In this document: positions 1 through 8,325 of the stretch, in pieces
How positions within the stretch are numbered: position 1 is the first letter of the stretch
Layout: every line of letters starts with the position of its first letter
DNA from: Flavobacterium sp.
GTDB lineage: Bacteria > Bacteroidota > Bacteroidia > Flavobacteriales > Flavobacteriaceae
NCBI GenBank assembly: GCA_027484725.1
Contig: JAIXSK010000028.1
Span: forward strand, 124,001 to 188,000
Reading direction: 5' to 3'
Length of the DNA stretch: 64,000 nt
Program-made: the position numbers and the translations under genes
Notes under the pieces: model-generated
Told to the model about the DNA's origin: nothing
Seen by the model: the letters and a program-made list of their open reading frames with translations, nothing else
Databases searched by the model: none

Positions 1-1011
1 GTAAATGCCTATGTTGGATTTGCTGTAACTTCAGCCGGAACGGTTTTAAAAACGACCGATGCTGGAGAAACATGGAGTTCAACTACAGCCTTTAATGCAA
101 GCTACTATACAAGTCTTTCTTGTGTAAATCAAAATACTCTTTTTATCGCTAAAGATGAATTAAAAAAATCAACTGATGGTGGTCAAACTTTTACCACTAT
201 CATTGCTCCTGCTAACATTTTTTTGATACAGTTTTTAAATGAACAAACGGGTTATATTTCATGTGAAAGTGGTTTTTACAAAACCATTGATGGCGGAAAT
301 AGTTGGACAAGCATGAGCAATTTTCATCCTGATTCGTTCTTTTTTATCGATGAAAATATTGGTTTTCTGGCTTCCCAATCTGGGTATTCAAAAACCACTG
401 ATGGGGGTCAAAATTTTACAGAATTATCATTTGATATGTTGGGCTATCATGGGCAAGTATCTGATGTTTTTGCAACAAATCAAAATACCGTTTGGGATAC
501 TAGCTTGATAATGTTGTTGTGCTGGTGTCCGGACTATAGTTGCATTTCTAAACTAGATTTGAATCAAAATGCAGAAAAACCATATTCGAGCAATTGTGAA
601 GATTTTTTGAATGAGTATGAAAAATACAATGCCATTCATTTTGCCAACGAAACCACCGGATATGTAGTGGGATATGTGATGCCGCCCATGAATACATTTC
701 CGCCAGTGGGCACTATTTATAAAAATTCAACCGGAACTATGCCTTCAATGGGTGTTGAAGAGAACAGAAAAGAAGCTTTTAAAATCTACCCGAACCCGGC
801 GCAAGACAATATCCATGTATCATTTGCAGAAAACAGTAAAAGTGCTGTACAAATTGAAATTGTTGATAGTTTGGGGCAAATTGTATACAGTCAAGAATAC
901 CCGACTTCTAATTTAGTTAGCATTGACACAAAAAATTTCGCCAAGGGAATTTATTTTTTGACTGTTGACCAAAATCAAAACAAACAAACTCAAAAAATTG
1001 TTATTTATTAA
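1..1011 (+). CDS. T9SS type A sorting domain protein with Asp-box repeats (5'-truncated)
   Basis: The frame is open from base 1, so the gene starts upstream of the window; the ATG at 223 in the ORF track is internal. The visible 336 residues repeat short Asp-box/BNR-like motifs (KTTDAGETW, KSTDGGQTF, KTIDGGNSW, KTTDGGQNF), as in beta-propeller proteins related to plant HCF136 or sialidase repeats. The C-terminus holds a type IX sorting domain, starting at FKIYPNPAQDNIHVSF and ending GIYFLTV...QKIVIY. The protein is therefore expected to cross the outer membrane through T9SS and be anchored or released. Substrate or role cannot be told from the sequence. The downstream cyclophilin gene overlaps its end. 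Confidence 0.85.
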   Translation, partial: VNAYVGFAVTSAGTVLKTTDAGETWSSTTAFNASYYTSLSCVNQNTLFIAKDELKKSTDGGQTFTTIIAPANIFLIQFLNEQTGYISCESGFYKTIDGGNSWTSMSNFHPDSFFFIDENIGFLASQSGYSKTTDGGQNFTELSFDMLGYHGQVSDVFATNQNTVWDTSLIMLLCWCPDYSCISKLDLNQNAEKPYSSNCEDFLNEYEKYNAIHFANETTGYVVGYVMPPMNTFPPVGTIYKNSTGTMPSMGVEENRKEAFKIYPNPAQDNIHVSFAENSKSAVQIEIVDSLGQIVYSQEYPTSNLVSIDTKNFAKGIYFLTVDQNQNKQTQKIVIY

Positions 1012-1636
1012 TATTTATCAAAGATTTCTAGGATTATTGACCGCTTTTTTGTTGCTTAATTGTACGCAAAAAGAAAACTTCAATATTGCTTGGACGCGGG
1101 AACAAGCGCCCGAACATTTCAATGCCAAATTTGAAACCACCCAAGGCGATTTTGAAATTGAAGTGACCCGAAAATTATCGCCCAAAGCCGCCGATCGTTT
1201 TTATCAATTGGTGAAACATCATTATTTTGACGAGGGCATTTTTTATCGAGTTGTTCCCGGATTTGTGGCTCAATTTGGCAATACTGATGCTGCTTTGATG
1301 CAATCATGGCGCGCTGTGAAAATTCCGGATGAGCCGGTGATTTTAGGCAATGAAAAAGGCTCTGTTAGTTTTGCACGCTCCGGCAAAGAGACCCGTGATT
1401 TAGAACTTTTTATCAATCTAAACAACAACACGGTTTTAGATACATTGCGGTTTGAAGGCGTACAAGGTTTTCCGGCATTCGGACGCGTGATCAGCGGAAT
1501 GGATGTGGTAGAAAAACTTTATTCAGGTTATGCCGAAAGCACCATGGATGACCCAAATATGTACACCAACCCAGCTGCTTTCTATCAAAAATATCCCAAA
1601 CTTGACTTGATTAAAAAAACTCATTTAATTGATTAG
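965..1636 (+). CDS. Peptidylprolyl isomerase (cyclophilin type), lipoprotein
   Basis: Cyclophilin-fold cis-trans prolyl isomerase, probably acting on the periplasmic side. The signature YFDEGIFYRVVPGFVAQFG carries the catalytic Arg and the Gln of the active site; GSVSFAR and ELFINLNNN match the later conserved blocks. An N-terminal hydrophobic stretch ends in LLLNC, a lipobox, so it is a predicted lipoprotein. The start is uncertain because there is no ATG: TTG at 965 gives a Lys-rich n-region, and TTG at 998 gives a compact signal peptide (LLFINIYQRFLGL...). Either start overlaps the upstream T9SS gene. The region from 1637 to 1830 holds no gene and no convincing promoter. Confidence 0.85.
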   Translation: MTKIKTNKLKKLLFINIYQRFLGLLTAFLLLNCTQKENFNIAWTREQAPEHFNAKFETTQGDFEIEVTRKLSPKAADRFYQLVKHHYFDEGIFYRVVPGFVAQFGNTDAALMQSWRAVKIPDEPVILGNEKGSVSFARSGKETRDLELFINLNNNTVLDTLRFEGVQGFPAFGRVISGMDVVEKLYSGYAESTMDDPNMYTNPAAFYQKYPKLDLIKKTHLID

Positions 1637-1830
1637 ATCACACAACTTGTACTTCAAAAAACAAACTAAAATCATGCATTTATCATAGATGCATTTTGAT
1701 TAAAATTTAATTGCCGGGTTGTTATTATTTGTATAAATTGCCGCTGTTTTAAAAATACTTCAAAAACAAGGCTGTATTTTTAAGAATAGAACAATTTATC
1801 AATACGTAACTAACTAAATCATAAAAAATA

Positions 1831-3066
1831 ATGAAACCCGAAAGTTTAATGATGTCGCATGGTTTTAAACCGGAACTCTCTGAAGGCGCCATCAAATGCC
1901 CTATTTTCATGACTTCTACCTTTGTGTTCAAAAATGCCGAAGAAGGCAAAGCGTTTTTTGAACTCGCTTATGGCAAAAGAGCCAAAAATGAAGGTGAAGA
2001 AATGGGCTTAATTTACAGCCGCATCAACAACCCTGATTTAGAAATTCTTGAAGACCGCTTGTGTTTGTGGGACCAAGCCGAAGATTGCGCCGTTTTTGAA
2101 AGCGGTATGGCAGCCATCACCACCGTACTTCTAGAATTCTTAAAACCCGGTGATGTGGTTTTGTTCAGTAGTCCGGTATATGGCGGAACGGATCATTTCA
2201 TCAAGAAAATTCTCCCTAAATTCAATATTCACTACTTAGAATTTACCGTGGGGCAAAGCCAAGAAGAAATCATTGAGTTGGTCAACAACAGCGGCATGGC
2301 CGATAAACTCGCTTTGGTGTATATTGAAACACCGGCCAATCCAACCAATGATTTAATTGATATTGAAGCGACCAAAGAAATTGCCAAACATTTTTCAACT
2401 TCTGAAAAAGAAGTTTATTTGGCCGTTGACAACACATACCTCGGGCCGGTTTGGCAACATCCGCTCAAACACGGAGCCGATTTGGTTTTGTATTCAGCCA
2501 CCAAATATATTGGCGGACACAGCGATGTGATTGCGGGCGCTTGTTTGGGGAATGCATCTTTGATGGGACGCGTAAAAGGCATGCGTACTTTTCTCGGAAA
2601 CATGGCCAGCCCACACACCGGTTGGTTGCTCTTGCGCAGTTTAGAGACACTCAAAGTGCGTATGGATATGCAAGCTTTAAATGCTGATAAAGTAGCCGAA
2701 ATGCTCAATACGCACCCAAAAGTTGAGAAAGTGTATTATCTCGGAAATTTTAAACCCGGCGATAAACAATATGAAATCAAACAAAAACAATGTGCCACCA
2801 ACGGCGGAATGATTTCTTTTGATATTAAAGGTGGTGAGCAAGAAGCTTTTAAATTTCTCAATGCATTAAAACTGATTAAACTTGCCGTGAGTTTGGGAAG
2901 TACCGAAAGTTTGGCCGAACATCCGGCCACGATGACGCATTGCGATGTAGATGATGCTGACAAAGCTAAATTCTCGATTACTGAAAAAATGATTCGTCTA
3001 TCGATTGGTGTTGAAAATTATCAAGACATCATCAACGACATCCAACAAGCGCTTGAGGTTATTTAA
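1831..3066 (+). CDS. Cys/Met metabolism PLP-dependent enzyme (cystathionine gamma-synthase family)
   Basis: Fold-type I PLP enzyme of the Cys/Met metabolism family (cystathionine gamma-synthase, methionine gamma-lyase, O-acetylhomoserine sulfhydrylase). Seen: YSRINNPDLEILEDRLCLW near the N-terminus, the PLP-stacking and phosphate-binding region ESGMAAI, the AVDNTYLGP block with the Asp that contacts the pyridine nitrogen, and YSATKYIGGHSDV with the Schiff-base Lys near residue 225. SLGSTESLAEHPATMTH is typical of the C-terminal domain. The length of 411 aa is normal. An insertion of charged residues after YGKR (AKNEGEEMG) separates it from classical MetB. The exact reaction (synthase versus gamma-lyase) cannot be fixed from sequence. 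It stands alone and ends at a clear terminator. Confidence 0.85.
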   Translation: MKPESLMMSHGFKPELSEGAIKCPIFMTSTFVFKNAEEGKAFFELAYGKRAKNEGEEMGLIYSRINNPDLEILEDRLCLWDQAEDCAVFESGMAAITTVLLEFLKPGDVVLFSSPVYGGTDHFIKKILPKFNIHYLEFTVGQSQEEIIELVNNSGMADKLALVYIETPANPTNDLIDIEATKEIAKHFSTSEKEVYLAVDNTYLGPVWQHPLKHGADLVLYSATKYIGGHSDVIAGACLGNASLMGRVKGMRTFLGNMASPHTGWLLLRSLETLKVRMDMQALNADKVAEMLNTHPKVEKVYYLGNFKPGDKQYEIKQKQCATNGGMISFDIKGGEQEAFKFLNALKLIKLAVSLGSTESLAEHPATMTHCDVDDADKAKFSITEKMIRLSIGVENYQDIINDIQQALEVI

Positions 3067-3090
3067 CTCGCATAAACTTTTATAAATTTG

Positions 3091-3131
3091 ATGCTCTGCT
3101 GAAGTAAATTTCTTTGGCAGAGCATTTTTTT
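3091..3131 (+). terminator. Rho-independent terminator
   Basis: Perfect 9-bp stem ATGCTCTGC / GCAGAGCAT with a 17-nt loop, followed directly by seven T. It lies 24 bp after the PLP enzyme stop and ends at the start codon of the next gene. Confidence 0.8.
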
Positions 3132-3671
3132 ATGAATATGACACTACAGCAAACAAAGTTTTTAGAAGTTTTACAGCTGAGATTTGCGCAAAATCCCAAC
3201 AGACATCAGGGTATTGATTGGTCTGAGGTTGAGCAAAAACTAATGAATTCCCCCGAAAAATTAGCTTCCGTTTTTGAAATGGAAACCAGCGGTGGCGAAC
3301 CTGATTTGGTTTGTTTTGAGCAACAATGGTTTTATGTGGATTGTGCCGCTGAAAGCCCAATCGGACGGAGAAGTTTGTGTTTTGACAAAGCAGCTTGGGA
3401 CGAGCGCAAAGAACACAAACCTTCAGGAAGCGCTGTAGAAATGGCCCATAAAATGGGCATCGAATTGCTCTCTGAACAACAATACCGAAGTTTGCAATCA
3501 CTCGGAAAATTTGATTTAAAAACCTCGAGTTGGATCCAAACACCCATGAATATTCGTCAATTGGGCGGTGCTCTTTTTTGCGACCGAAGATACGATACCG
3601 TTTTTGTGTATCACAACGGTGCCTCGTCTTATTATGCAGCACGCGGATTCCGGGGTTGCCTTAAAATATGA
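3132..3671 (+). CDS. DUF4256 domain-containing protein
   Basis: A 179-aa cytosolic protein recognised as DUF4256 (landmarks: FEMETSGGEPDLV near the N-terminus, DCAAESPIGRRSLCFDKAAWDERK in the middle, and a C-terminal GGALFCDRRYDTVFVYHNGASSYYAARGFRG). Function is unknown for the family. The track start at 3114 (TTG) lies inside the terminator hairpin; ATG at 3132 or 3138 fits the family N-terminus (MTLQQTKFLEVL). There is no ribosome binding site, and the ATG abuts the T-run of the upstream terminator. It ends 6 bp before the YgiD gene and may be cotranscribed with it. Confidence 0.8.
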   Translation: MNMTLQQTKFLEVLQLRFAQNPNRHQGIDWSEVEQKLMNSPEKLASVFEMETSGGEPDLVCFEQQWFYVDCAAESPIGRRSLCFDKAAWDERKEHKPSGSAVEMAHKMGIELLSEQQYRSLQSLGKFDLKTSSWIQTPMNIRQLGGALFCDRRYDTVFVYHNGASSYYAARGFRGCLKI

Positions 3672-3677
3672 GCTGCC

Positions 3678-4568
3678 ATGAATCGGAAAGACTTTTTAAA
3701 AATAATGGGCTTTTTGCCCTTACAAGCAGCTGCTATGAAACTCAATACCTTACACCAAATATCAGAGCATTTAACGCCCACAGAGCGCATGCCCATTTTG
3801 TTTTTGGGACACGGAAACCCCATGAACGCCATTGAAGACAATAGTTTTACCCGCGGTTTTCAGAGCATGTCCAAAACTTTACCCAAGCCTAGAGCTATTT
3901 TGTGTATCTCGGCACATTGGGAAACCCAAGGCACTTTTATTACCGCTATGGAAAAGCCCAAGACCATTCACGATTTTGGCGGATTTCCCAAAGCGCTTTT
4001 TGATGTGCAATATCCGGCGCCGGGCAGCCCTTGGTTGGCCCAAGAAACCCATGATTTGGTGCAATCAACAAGTGTAACACCCACTTTGGATTGGGGCTTG
4101 GACCACGGATGTTGGACGGTGGTTAAATTTTTATTCCCAAAGGCCGATATTCCGGTGGTGCAAATGAGCATTGATTACAGCCAAGGCGGCGCTTATCATT
4201 ATGAATTGGGCAAACAGCTTGCAGCGCTCAGACGCAAAGGGGTTTTGATTGTGGGCAGCGGAAACACCGTGCACAACTTGAGTATGGTGGCTTGGGACAA
4301 AATAAACGTGCCCGGATATGCCTTTGATTGGGCCACAACGGCCAACGAAAAAATGAAAAATTATATCTTAGACGGAAATCACAAACCGCTGATTGACTAT
4401 AGAAAACAAGGGCGTGCGTTTGATTTGTCGATTCCGACGCCGGAGCATTATTTGCCGCTTTTGTACATTTTGGGCTTACAAGAAAAAGACGAAAAAGCCA
4501 CTATTTTTAACGATGCATTGTTGGCGGGTTCGCTTAATATGATGTCGGTGAAAATTGATAAAGCGTAA
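3678..4568 (+). CDS. ygiD: LigB-family dioxygenase, YgiD-like (4,5-DOPA dioxygenase extradiol)
   Basis: A 296-aa member of the class III extradiol dioxygenase (LigB/DODA) family. Conserved His-bearing blocks are visible in order: FLGHGNPMNA (about residue 43), ISAHWETQG (about 77), GLDHGCWTVVKFL (about 140) and GSGNTVHNL (about 194); these supply metal ligands and the catalytic His in the family. The N-terminal MNRKDFLKIMGFLPLQAA resembles a Tat-like or remnant leader and is often seen in flavobacterial homologues. In the family the metal is Zn or Fe and the enzyme opens aromatic ortho-diols; the native substrate here is unknown. The 330-bp gap that follows contains repeats only. Confidence 0.85.
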   Translation: MNRKDFLKIMGFLPLQAAAMKLNTLHQISEHLTPTERMPILFLGHGNPMNAIEDNSFTRGFQSMSKTLPKPRAILCISAHWETQGTFITAMEKPKTIHDFGGFPKALFDVQYPAPGSPWLAQETHDLVQSTSVTPTLDWGLDHGCWTVVKFLFPKADIPVVQMSIDYSQGGAYHYELGKQLAALRRKGVLIVGSGNTVHNLSMVAWDKINVPGYAFDWATTANEKMKNYILDGNHKPLIDYRKQGRAFDLSIPTPEHYLPLLYILGLQEKDEKATIFNDALLAGSLNMMSVKIDKA

Positions 4569-4607
4569 AAAAGTTTAGAAAGTTTATGAAGTTGAGTTGA
4601 AAGATTT

Positions 4608-4635
4608 TTGTAACTGACAACCATGAACTGTTGGC
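4608..4635. repeat. Heptad-period short repeat (NNNNAAC units)
   Basis: Four successive 7-mers read TTGTAAC TGACAAC CATGAAC TGTTGGC. Three of the four end in AAC. The same pattern recurs at 4797-4824. Confidence 0.5.
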
Positions 4636-4650
4636 CTATTGTTTTGCGAA

Positions 4651-4730
4651 AGGTTTCTGTGTGCGCTCGCGTGAGCGGTTGGAGCTCAGTGCCGTGCACT
4701 GCGGAAAACGCGACCCGCAGGGGCACGCCC
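4651..4730 (-). repeat. Dispersed repeat family 2, copy 1
   Basis: Read on the minus strand it begins GGGCGTGCCCCTGCGGGTCG and continues to a CTCACGCG block. It matches the plus-strand element at 42718-42800 (GGGCGTGACCACAAGGGTCG ... CTCACGCG). It is GC-rich compared with its surroundings and has no ORF of its own. It sits in the gap between the YgiD and GNAT genes and is bordered by heptad arrays on both sides. Confidence 0.6.
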
Positions 4731-4734
4731 AAAT

Positions 4735-4783
4735 GATTAACGATTGTTGATTGTTGATTTTTGATTGTTGATTTTTGATTGTT
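4735..4783. repeat. Heptad tandem repeat GATTNNN x7
   Basis: Seven uninterrupted 7-bp units: GATTAAC, GATTGTT twice, then alternating GATTTTT and GATTGTT. The reverse complement (AATCNNN) matches the array at 42912-42946. Confidence 0.75.
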
Positions 4784-4796
4784 GAAGTAAAGATAT

Positions 4797-4824
4797 CAGT
4801 AGCTGACAACTATAAACTGTCAAC
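4797..4824. repeat. Heptad-period short repeat (NNNNAAC units)
   Basis: Four successive 7-mers read CAGTAGC TGACAAC TATAAAC TGTCAAC. The unit TGACAAC is shared exactly with the array at 4608-4635. The remaining bases up to 4898 show no further structure. Confidence 0.5.
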
Positions 4825-4898
4825 TTTTGGTAAAGTTTTGTCTATCATTTTCAATCGTAAAATAAAAAGTCTATTTTTATGGTTCTTAATCAACGGCC

Positions 4899-5348
4899 AT
4901 GATTGAAATTGTAAGAACAGATGCCTCAAATCCGGATTTTTTAAAACTGGTGCGTTCACTAGATATTGAATTGCAATTGCGCGATGGTGCAGAACACGAA
5001 TTCTTTGCGCAATTTAACGGACTTGAAGGCGTGAAATATGCAGTTGTGGCCTACCTTGACGGGAAAGCTGTAGGCTGTGGTGCCATCAAAGCCTATGATG
5101 AACACACCATGGAAATCAAACGAATGTTTGTTGCTGACCACGCACGTGGAAAAGGTATTGCTTCACTGATTTTAAAGAACTTAGAAGCTTGGACCCAAGA
5201 ACTGAACTACCAAAAGTGCATTCTTGAAACCGGACTCAAAATGCCAGAAGCCATTGCCTTGTATACCAAAAATCACTATGAAGTCATTCCGAATTTTGGT
5301 CAATACGCAGGAGTAGATAGCAGTGTGTGTTTTCTGAAAAAAATCTAA
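4899..5348 (+). CDS. GNAT family N-acetyltransferase
   Basis: A 149-aa single-domain GNAT acyltransferase. The acetyl-CoA pyrophosphate-binding motif A is visible as RMFVADHARGKGIASLIL (about residues 74-91), preceded by the beta-4 strand EIKRMFV and followed by motif B (LETGLKMPEAIALYTKNHYEVIPNFG). The N-terminus (MIEIVRTDASNPDFLKLVRSLD) resembles flavobacterial PhnO/YjaB-like proteins. The acceptor substrate is unknown. It precedes the outer membrane receptor gene by 89 bp on the same strand; whether they are cotranscribed is not clear. Confidence 0.85.
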   Translation: MIEIVRTDASNPDFLKLVRSLDIELQLRDGAEHEFFAQFNGLEGVKYAVVAYLDGKAVGCGAIKAYDEHTMEIKRMFVADHARGKGIASLILKNLEAWTQELNYQKCILETGLKMPEAIALYTKNHYEVIPNFGQYAGVDSSVCFLKKI

Positions 5349-5437
5349 CCACAAATTGTAACATCAAACATCTGTCACAGACTAAAGCGGCATTGTTTAT
5401 ATGCTGGCTTTTATATTACTGCGGCCCAATCAAAAAT

Positions 5438-7840
5438 ATGCTCATGAGAAAAATCTTTACGGTTGTTTTATTCCTTTGTTTTTTTAGTCTTTTAGCCCAA
5501 AATCAAACCGTTAGCGGATCGGTGCAACCCGCGCAAGCCAATTACAACGTACTGATTTATCCAACCGGAAAAGGCAGCTTTTTAAAAGCCGCATTGACCG
5601 ATGCCAACGGAAAATACATTTTTACTCAAATTCCTGCGGGTGATTATCTTCTTAAGATTGAAGCACCGGGTTTCTTAGAGTATCAATCTGCTCCATTTAA
5701 AGTGATCAACCAATCGGTTGTTTTACCAGCTGCTGTTTTGATAGAAAAAGTAAATCAACTCAGCGAAATTACCGTAAAAGCCAAAAAACCCATGATTCAG
5801 GTTTTGGCCGACAAAACAGTTTTTAATGTGCAAAATACCATCAATGCTACGGGCACTTCGGGGTTTGAATTGCTCAGAAAAGCCCCGGGTGTGGTCATTG
5901 ACAACAACGACAATTTGATTGTTGAAGGAAAATCAGGGGTTTTGATTTATATAGACGGAAAGCAGTCGTATTTAACCGGAACCGACTTGACCAATTTCTT
6001 AAAAACAATTCAAGCCAGTGACATTGACAATATTGAAATCATCACACAACCTTCATCAAAATACGATGCGGCCGGAAACGCTGGTATCATCAACATCAAA
6101 CTCAAAAAAAACAAAAACTTCGGCACCAACGGCAGCGTTTCAAGCGGAACGAACGTTGGTCGTTATCAGACTTCAATCAACTCATTATCACTCAACAACC
6201 GCAATAAGAAAAACAATCTCTACGGAAATTACAGCAACCGATTTGGCGCCAACAAAGATTTCATAAACATCTACCGCGAACAAAGCAATATGATTTTTGA
6301 TTCGCGTTCAAGAACCAAAAACACGGTCAATGCCAACAACCTCAAAATAGGTTATGATTATTATGCCAATGCCAAAAATACTTTTGGGGTGATGCTGAGT
6401 GGCAACTTCAACAACAGTTTTAGCAACGCCCGCACCAGAACCCCCATCAGACCTACCAATACAACTGTTTACGACAGTATTTTAGTGGCACAAAATAACG
6501 ATCATCACCGAACGTATAATTTGTATTCAAATGTCAATTATAAGTATGCCGACACTTCCGGGGTGAGTTTGAATATTGATGTAGACTTCGGGAAATACGG
6601 AAGCAAAAAACAAGTAGATCAGCCCAATACCTATTTGGCCAACGACGAGCAAACGGTATTGAATCAGAACGTAAGCTATCAAAATACGCCTACTGATATT
6701 GATATTGCTACTTTTAAAACAGATTATGAGCAGAGATTCTGGAAGGGTGTGCTGAGTTTAGGAATGAAAACTTCACTGGTACAAACAGATAACACCTTGG
6801 ATTTTTACAACGTAATCAATCATGTAAACATCCTCAATCCGAACCGCAGCAACAATTTTGTCTATAAAGAAAACGTCAATGCTGCTTATATCAATTTTAA
6901 CCGCACCATTCAGAAATTTAATTTTCAGGTGGGTGTTCGTGTAGAAAACACTAATTCTGACGGACAACTCAACGCGCTGGTTTCAACCAACAACGAACGC
7001 GTAAAAAGAAACTACACCAACTGGTTTCCGAGCGGCGGAATTACCTACAACATGACTGATAAACACTCGCTGGCCTTTACATACAGCCGTCGTATAGAAC
7101 GTCCGGATTATCAATCCCTCAATCCGTTTGAATACCAAATTGACGAATTGTCATTCATGCGCGGAAATCCGTTTCTCAAACCGCAATACACCGATAATTT
7201 CAAACTTTCGCACACCTACAATTATGCAATTAATACCAGTTTAAGTTACACACGCGTGACCGACTTTTTTGCGCAAGTAATTGAAGCCTCAGGCACCAGC
7301 AGAAGCTTTTTGACATCGCGCAATGTAGCCACCGAAGAAGTCATCAATTTGGGGGTTTCGTATCCGTTTGATGTCAATAAATGGTGGAATGTTTACTTGA
7401 GCGTGAATGGATACAAAAGCATTTACACCGCCACCAATGATGCATTCAATTCCATCAGTCAGGAAACCTTGAATATTTATGGACAAAATACTTTTAATCT
7501 TCCGAGTGGAATATCTATGGAAGTTTCTGGTTGGTTCAATTCGCCTTCTATTTGGGGCGGAACTTTCAGAACCAGCAGCATTGGTTCATTAGATATGGCT
7601 TTTCAGAAACAATTCCTTAATAAAAAACTCACCGCTCGTTTGGCGTTCTCAGACATTTTGTACACTTCACCTTGGAAAGGCCGCACGCGCTATGCTTTTG
7701 TAAACATTGTGGGCGATGGCGGGCAAGACAGCCGTCAGGTGCGTTTTAATTTGAGTTATAAATTCGGAAATGATGCCGTTAAAAAATCACGTCAGCGGGA
7801 AACCGGATTGGAAGATGAGAAAAACCGTATTGGTCGATAG
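5438..7840 (+). CDS. Outer membrane beta-barrel receptor (TonB-dependent receptor-like)
   Basis: About 800 aa. The track ORF begins at 5327, but MLMRKIFTVVLFLCFFSLLAQ at 5438 (or MRKIF at 5444) is a normal signal peptide, so the upstream 37 codons are not likely coding. Order: signal peptide; carboxypeptidase-regulatory-like beta-sandwich (VSGSV...GKGSFLKAALTDANGKYIFTQIPAGDY); plug-like region (NATGTSGFELLRKAPGVVIDN, GVLIYIDGKQSYLTG, IIINIKLKK-type strand); then an Asn/Tyr-rich barrel. This architecture matches the flavobacterial outer membrane beta-barrel family (OMP_b-brl_3) that lacks a SusD partner. No TonB box is obvious. Substrate is unknown; putative peptide, metal or signal uptake is inference. 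It ends exactly where the convergent rhodanese gene ends. Confidence 0.85.
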   Translation: MLMRKIFTVVLFLCFFSLLAQNQTVSGSVQPAQANYNVLIYPTGKGSFLKAALTDANGKYIFTQIPAGDYLLKIEAPGFLEYQSAPFKVINQSVVLPAAVLIEKVNQLSEITVKAKKPMIQVLADKTVFNVQNTINATGTSGFELLRKAPGVVIDNNDNLIVEGKSGVLIYIDGKQSYLTGTDLTNFLKTIQASDIDNIEIITQPSSKYDAAGNAGIINIKLKKNKNFGTNGSVSSGTNVGRYQTSINSLSLNNRNKKNNLYGNYSNRFGANKDFINIYREQSNMIFDSRSRTKNTVNANNLKIGYDYYANAKNTFGVMLSGNFNNSFSNARTRTPIRPTNTTVYDSILVAQNNDHHRTYNLYSNVNYKYADTSGVSLNIDVDFGKYGSKKQVDQPNTYLANDEQTVLNQNVSYQNTPTDIDIATFKTDYEQRFWKGVLSLGMKTSLVQTDNTLDFYNVINHVNILNPNRSNNFVYKENVNAAYINFNRTIQKFNFQVGVRVENTNSDGQLNALVSTNNERVKRNYTNWFPSGGITYNMTDKHSLAFTYSRRIERPDYQSLNPFEYQIDELSFMRGNPFLKPQYTDNFKLSHTYNYAINTSLSYTRVTDFFAQVIEASGTSRSFLTSRNVATEEVINLGVSYPFDVNKWWNVYLSVNGYKSIYTATNDAFNSISQETLNIYGQNTFNLPSGISMEVSGWFNSPSIWGGTFRTSSIGSLDMAFQKQFLNKKLTARLAFSDILYTSPWKGRTRYAFVNIVGDGGQDSRQVRFNLSYKFGNDAVKKSRQRETGLEDEKNRIGR

Positions 7841-8155
7841 TTAGTCAGCTGAAGTTACCTCGCCTTGCCATTGCATAAAGCCACCCATTAAGTTATAGGT
7901 GTTTTCAAAACCCAATTGCTGCATGATTTGACATGCTTGAGCACTGCGACCGCCTGCTTTGCAATACACATAGTAGTTTTTGCTTTTATCGAGTTCGTCT
8001 AATTTGTATATAAACCCTTGACCTTCGTAAATATTGATCATTTGGGCATTGGGAATGATGCCTTCACTCCACTCTTCGGGCGTACGCACATCAATAATGA
8101 CTGCATTGTTGTCTGAACTGAGCTGTTCTGCCCATTGTTGTTGGGTTAAATCCAT
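7841..8155 (-). CDS. Rhodanese-like domain protein
   Basis: A 104-aa single-domain rhodanese. IIDVRTPEEWSEGIIPNA is the CH2A motif and the active-site loop YCKAGGRS has its Cys at residue 65, so it is probably catalytically competent for sulfur transfer (thiosulfate or a protein persulfide). There is no signal peptide, so it is cytosolic like GlpE. It is convergent with the receptor gene with no intergenic base: the two stop codons are adjacent. Confidence 0.9.
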   Translation of the reverse strand: MDLTQQQWAEQLSSDNNAVIIDVRTPEEWSEGIIPNAQMINIYEGQGFIYKLDELDKSKNYYVYCKAGGRSAQACQIMQQLGFENTYNLMGGFMQWQGEVTSAD

Positions 8156-8264
8156 GATGTTTTTCGGGTAAAAATAGTAAAATCAATCAAAAGTAATTTT
8201 TTTGGGTTCGATTAAAACCCCACGCTCTAAGGAATTACATCCATTAACAAAAAAATAACAAAAC

Positions 8265-8280
8265 ATTTGTATATACAAAT
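8265..8280. promoter_or_regulatory. Palindromic operator 1 upstream of marR
   Basis: ATTTGTATATACAAAT is a perfect 16-bp palindrome. A second ATTTGTA-N2-TACAAAT copy lies 30 bp downstream (centre to centre). Spacing and symmetry fit a MarR dimer operator; autoregulation is inferred. Confidence 0.7.
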
Positions 8281-8291
8281 ATAAAACCTAC

Positions 8292-8310
8292 TACATTTGT
8301 ACCTACAAAT
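8292..8310 (+). promoter_or_regulatory. -7 promoter box overlapping operator 2 of marR
   Basis: TACATTTG (8292-8299) matches the flavobacterial -7 consensus TAnnTTTG, with a TTG 22 bp upstream at 8267-8269 as a possible -33 element. The second palindrome ATTTGTACCTACAAAT (8295-8310) overlaps this box, so a bound repressor would block the promoter. Confidence 0.65.
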
Positions 8311-8325
8311 TTTGCAATTACAAAC

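Noticed and set aside
1660-1725. Hairpin around ATGCAT repeats after the cyclophilin gene
   Set aside because: The stem is short and AT-rich, and no clear T-run follows, so a terminator call is not supported.
5327-5437. Upstream part of the outer membrane receptor ORF
   Set aside because: It overlaps the end of the GNAT gene and precedes a normal signal peptide start.
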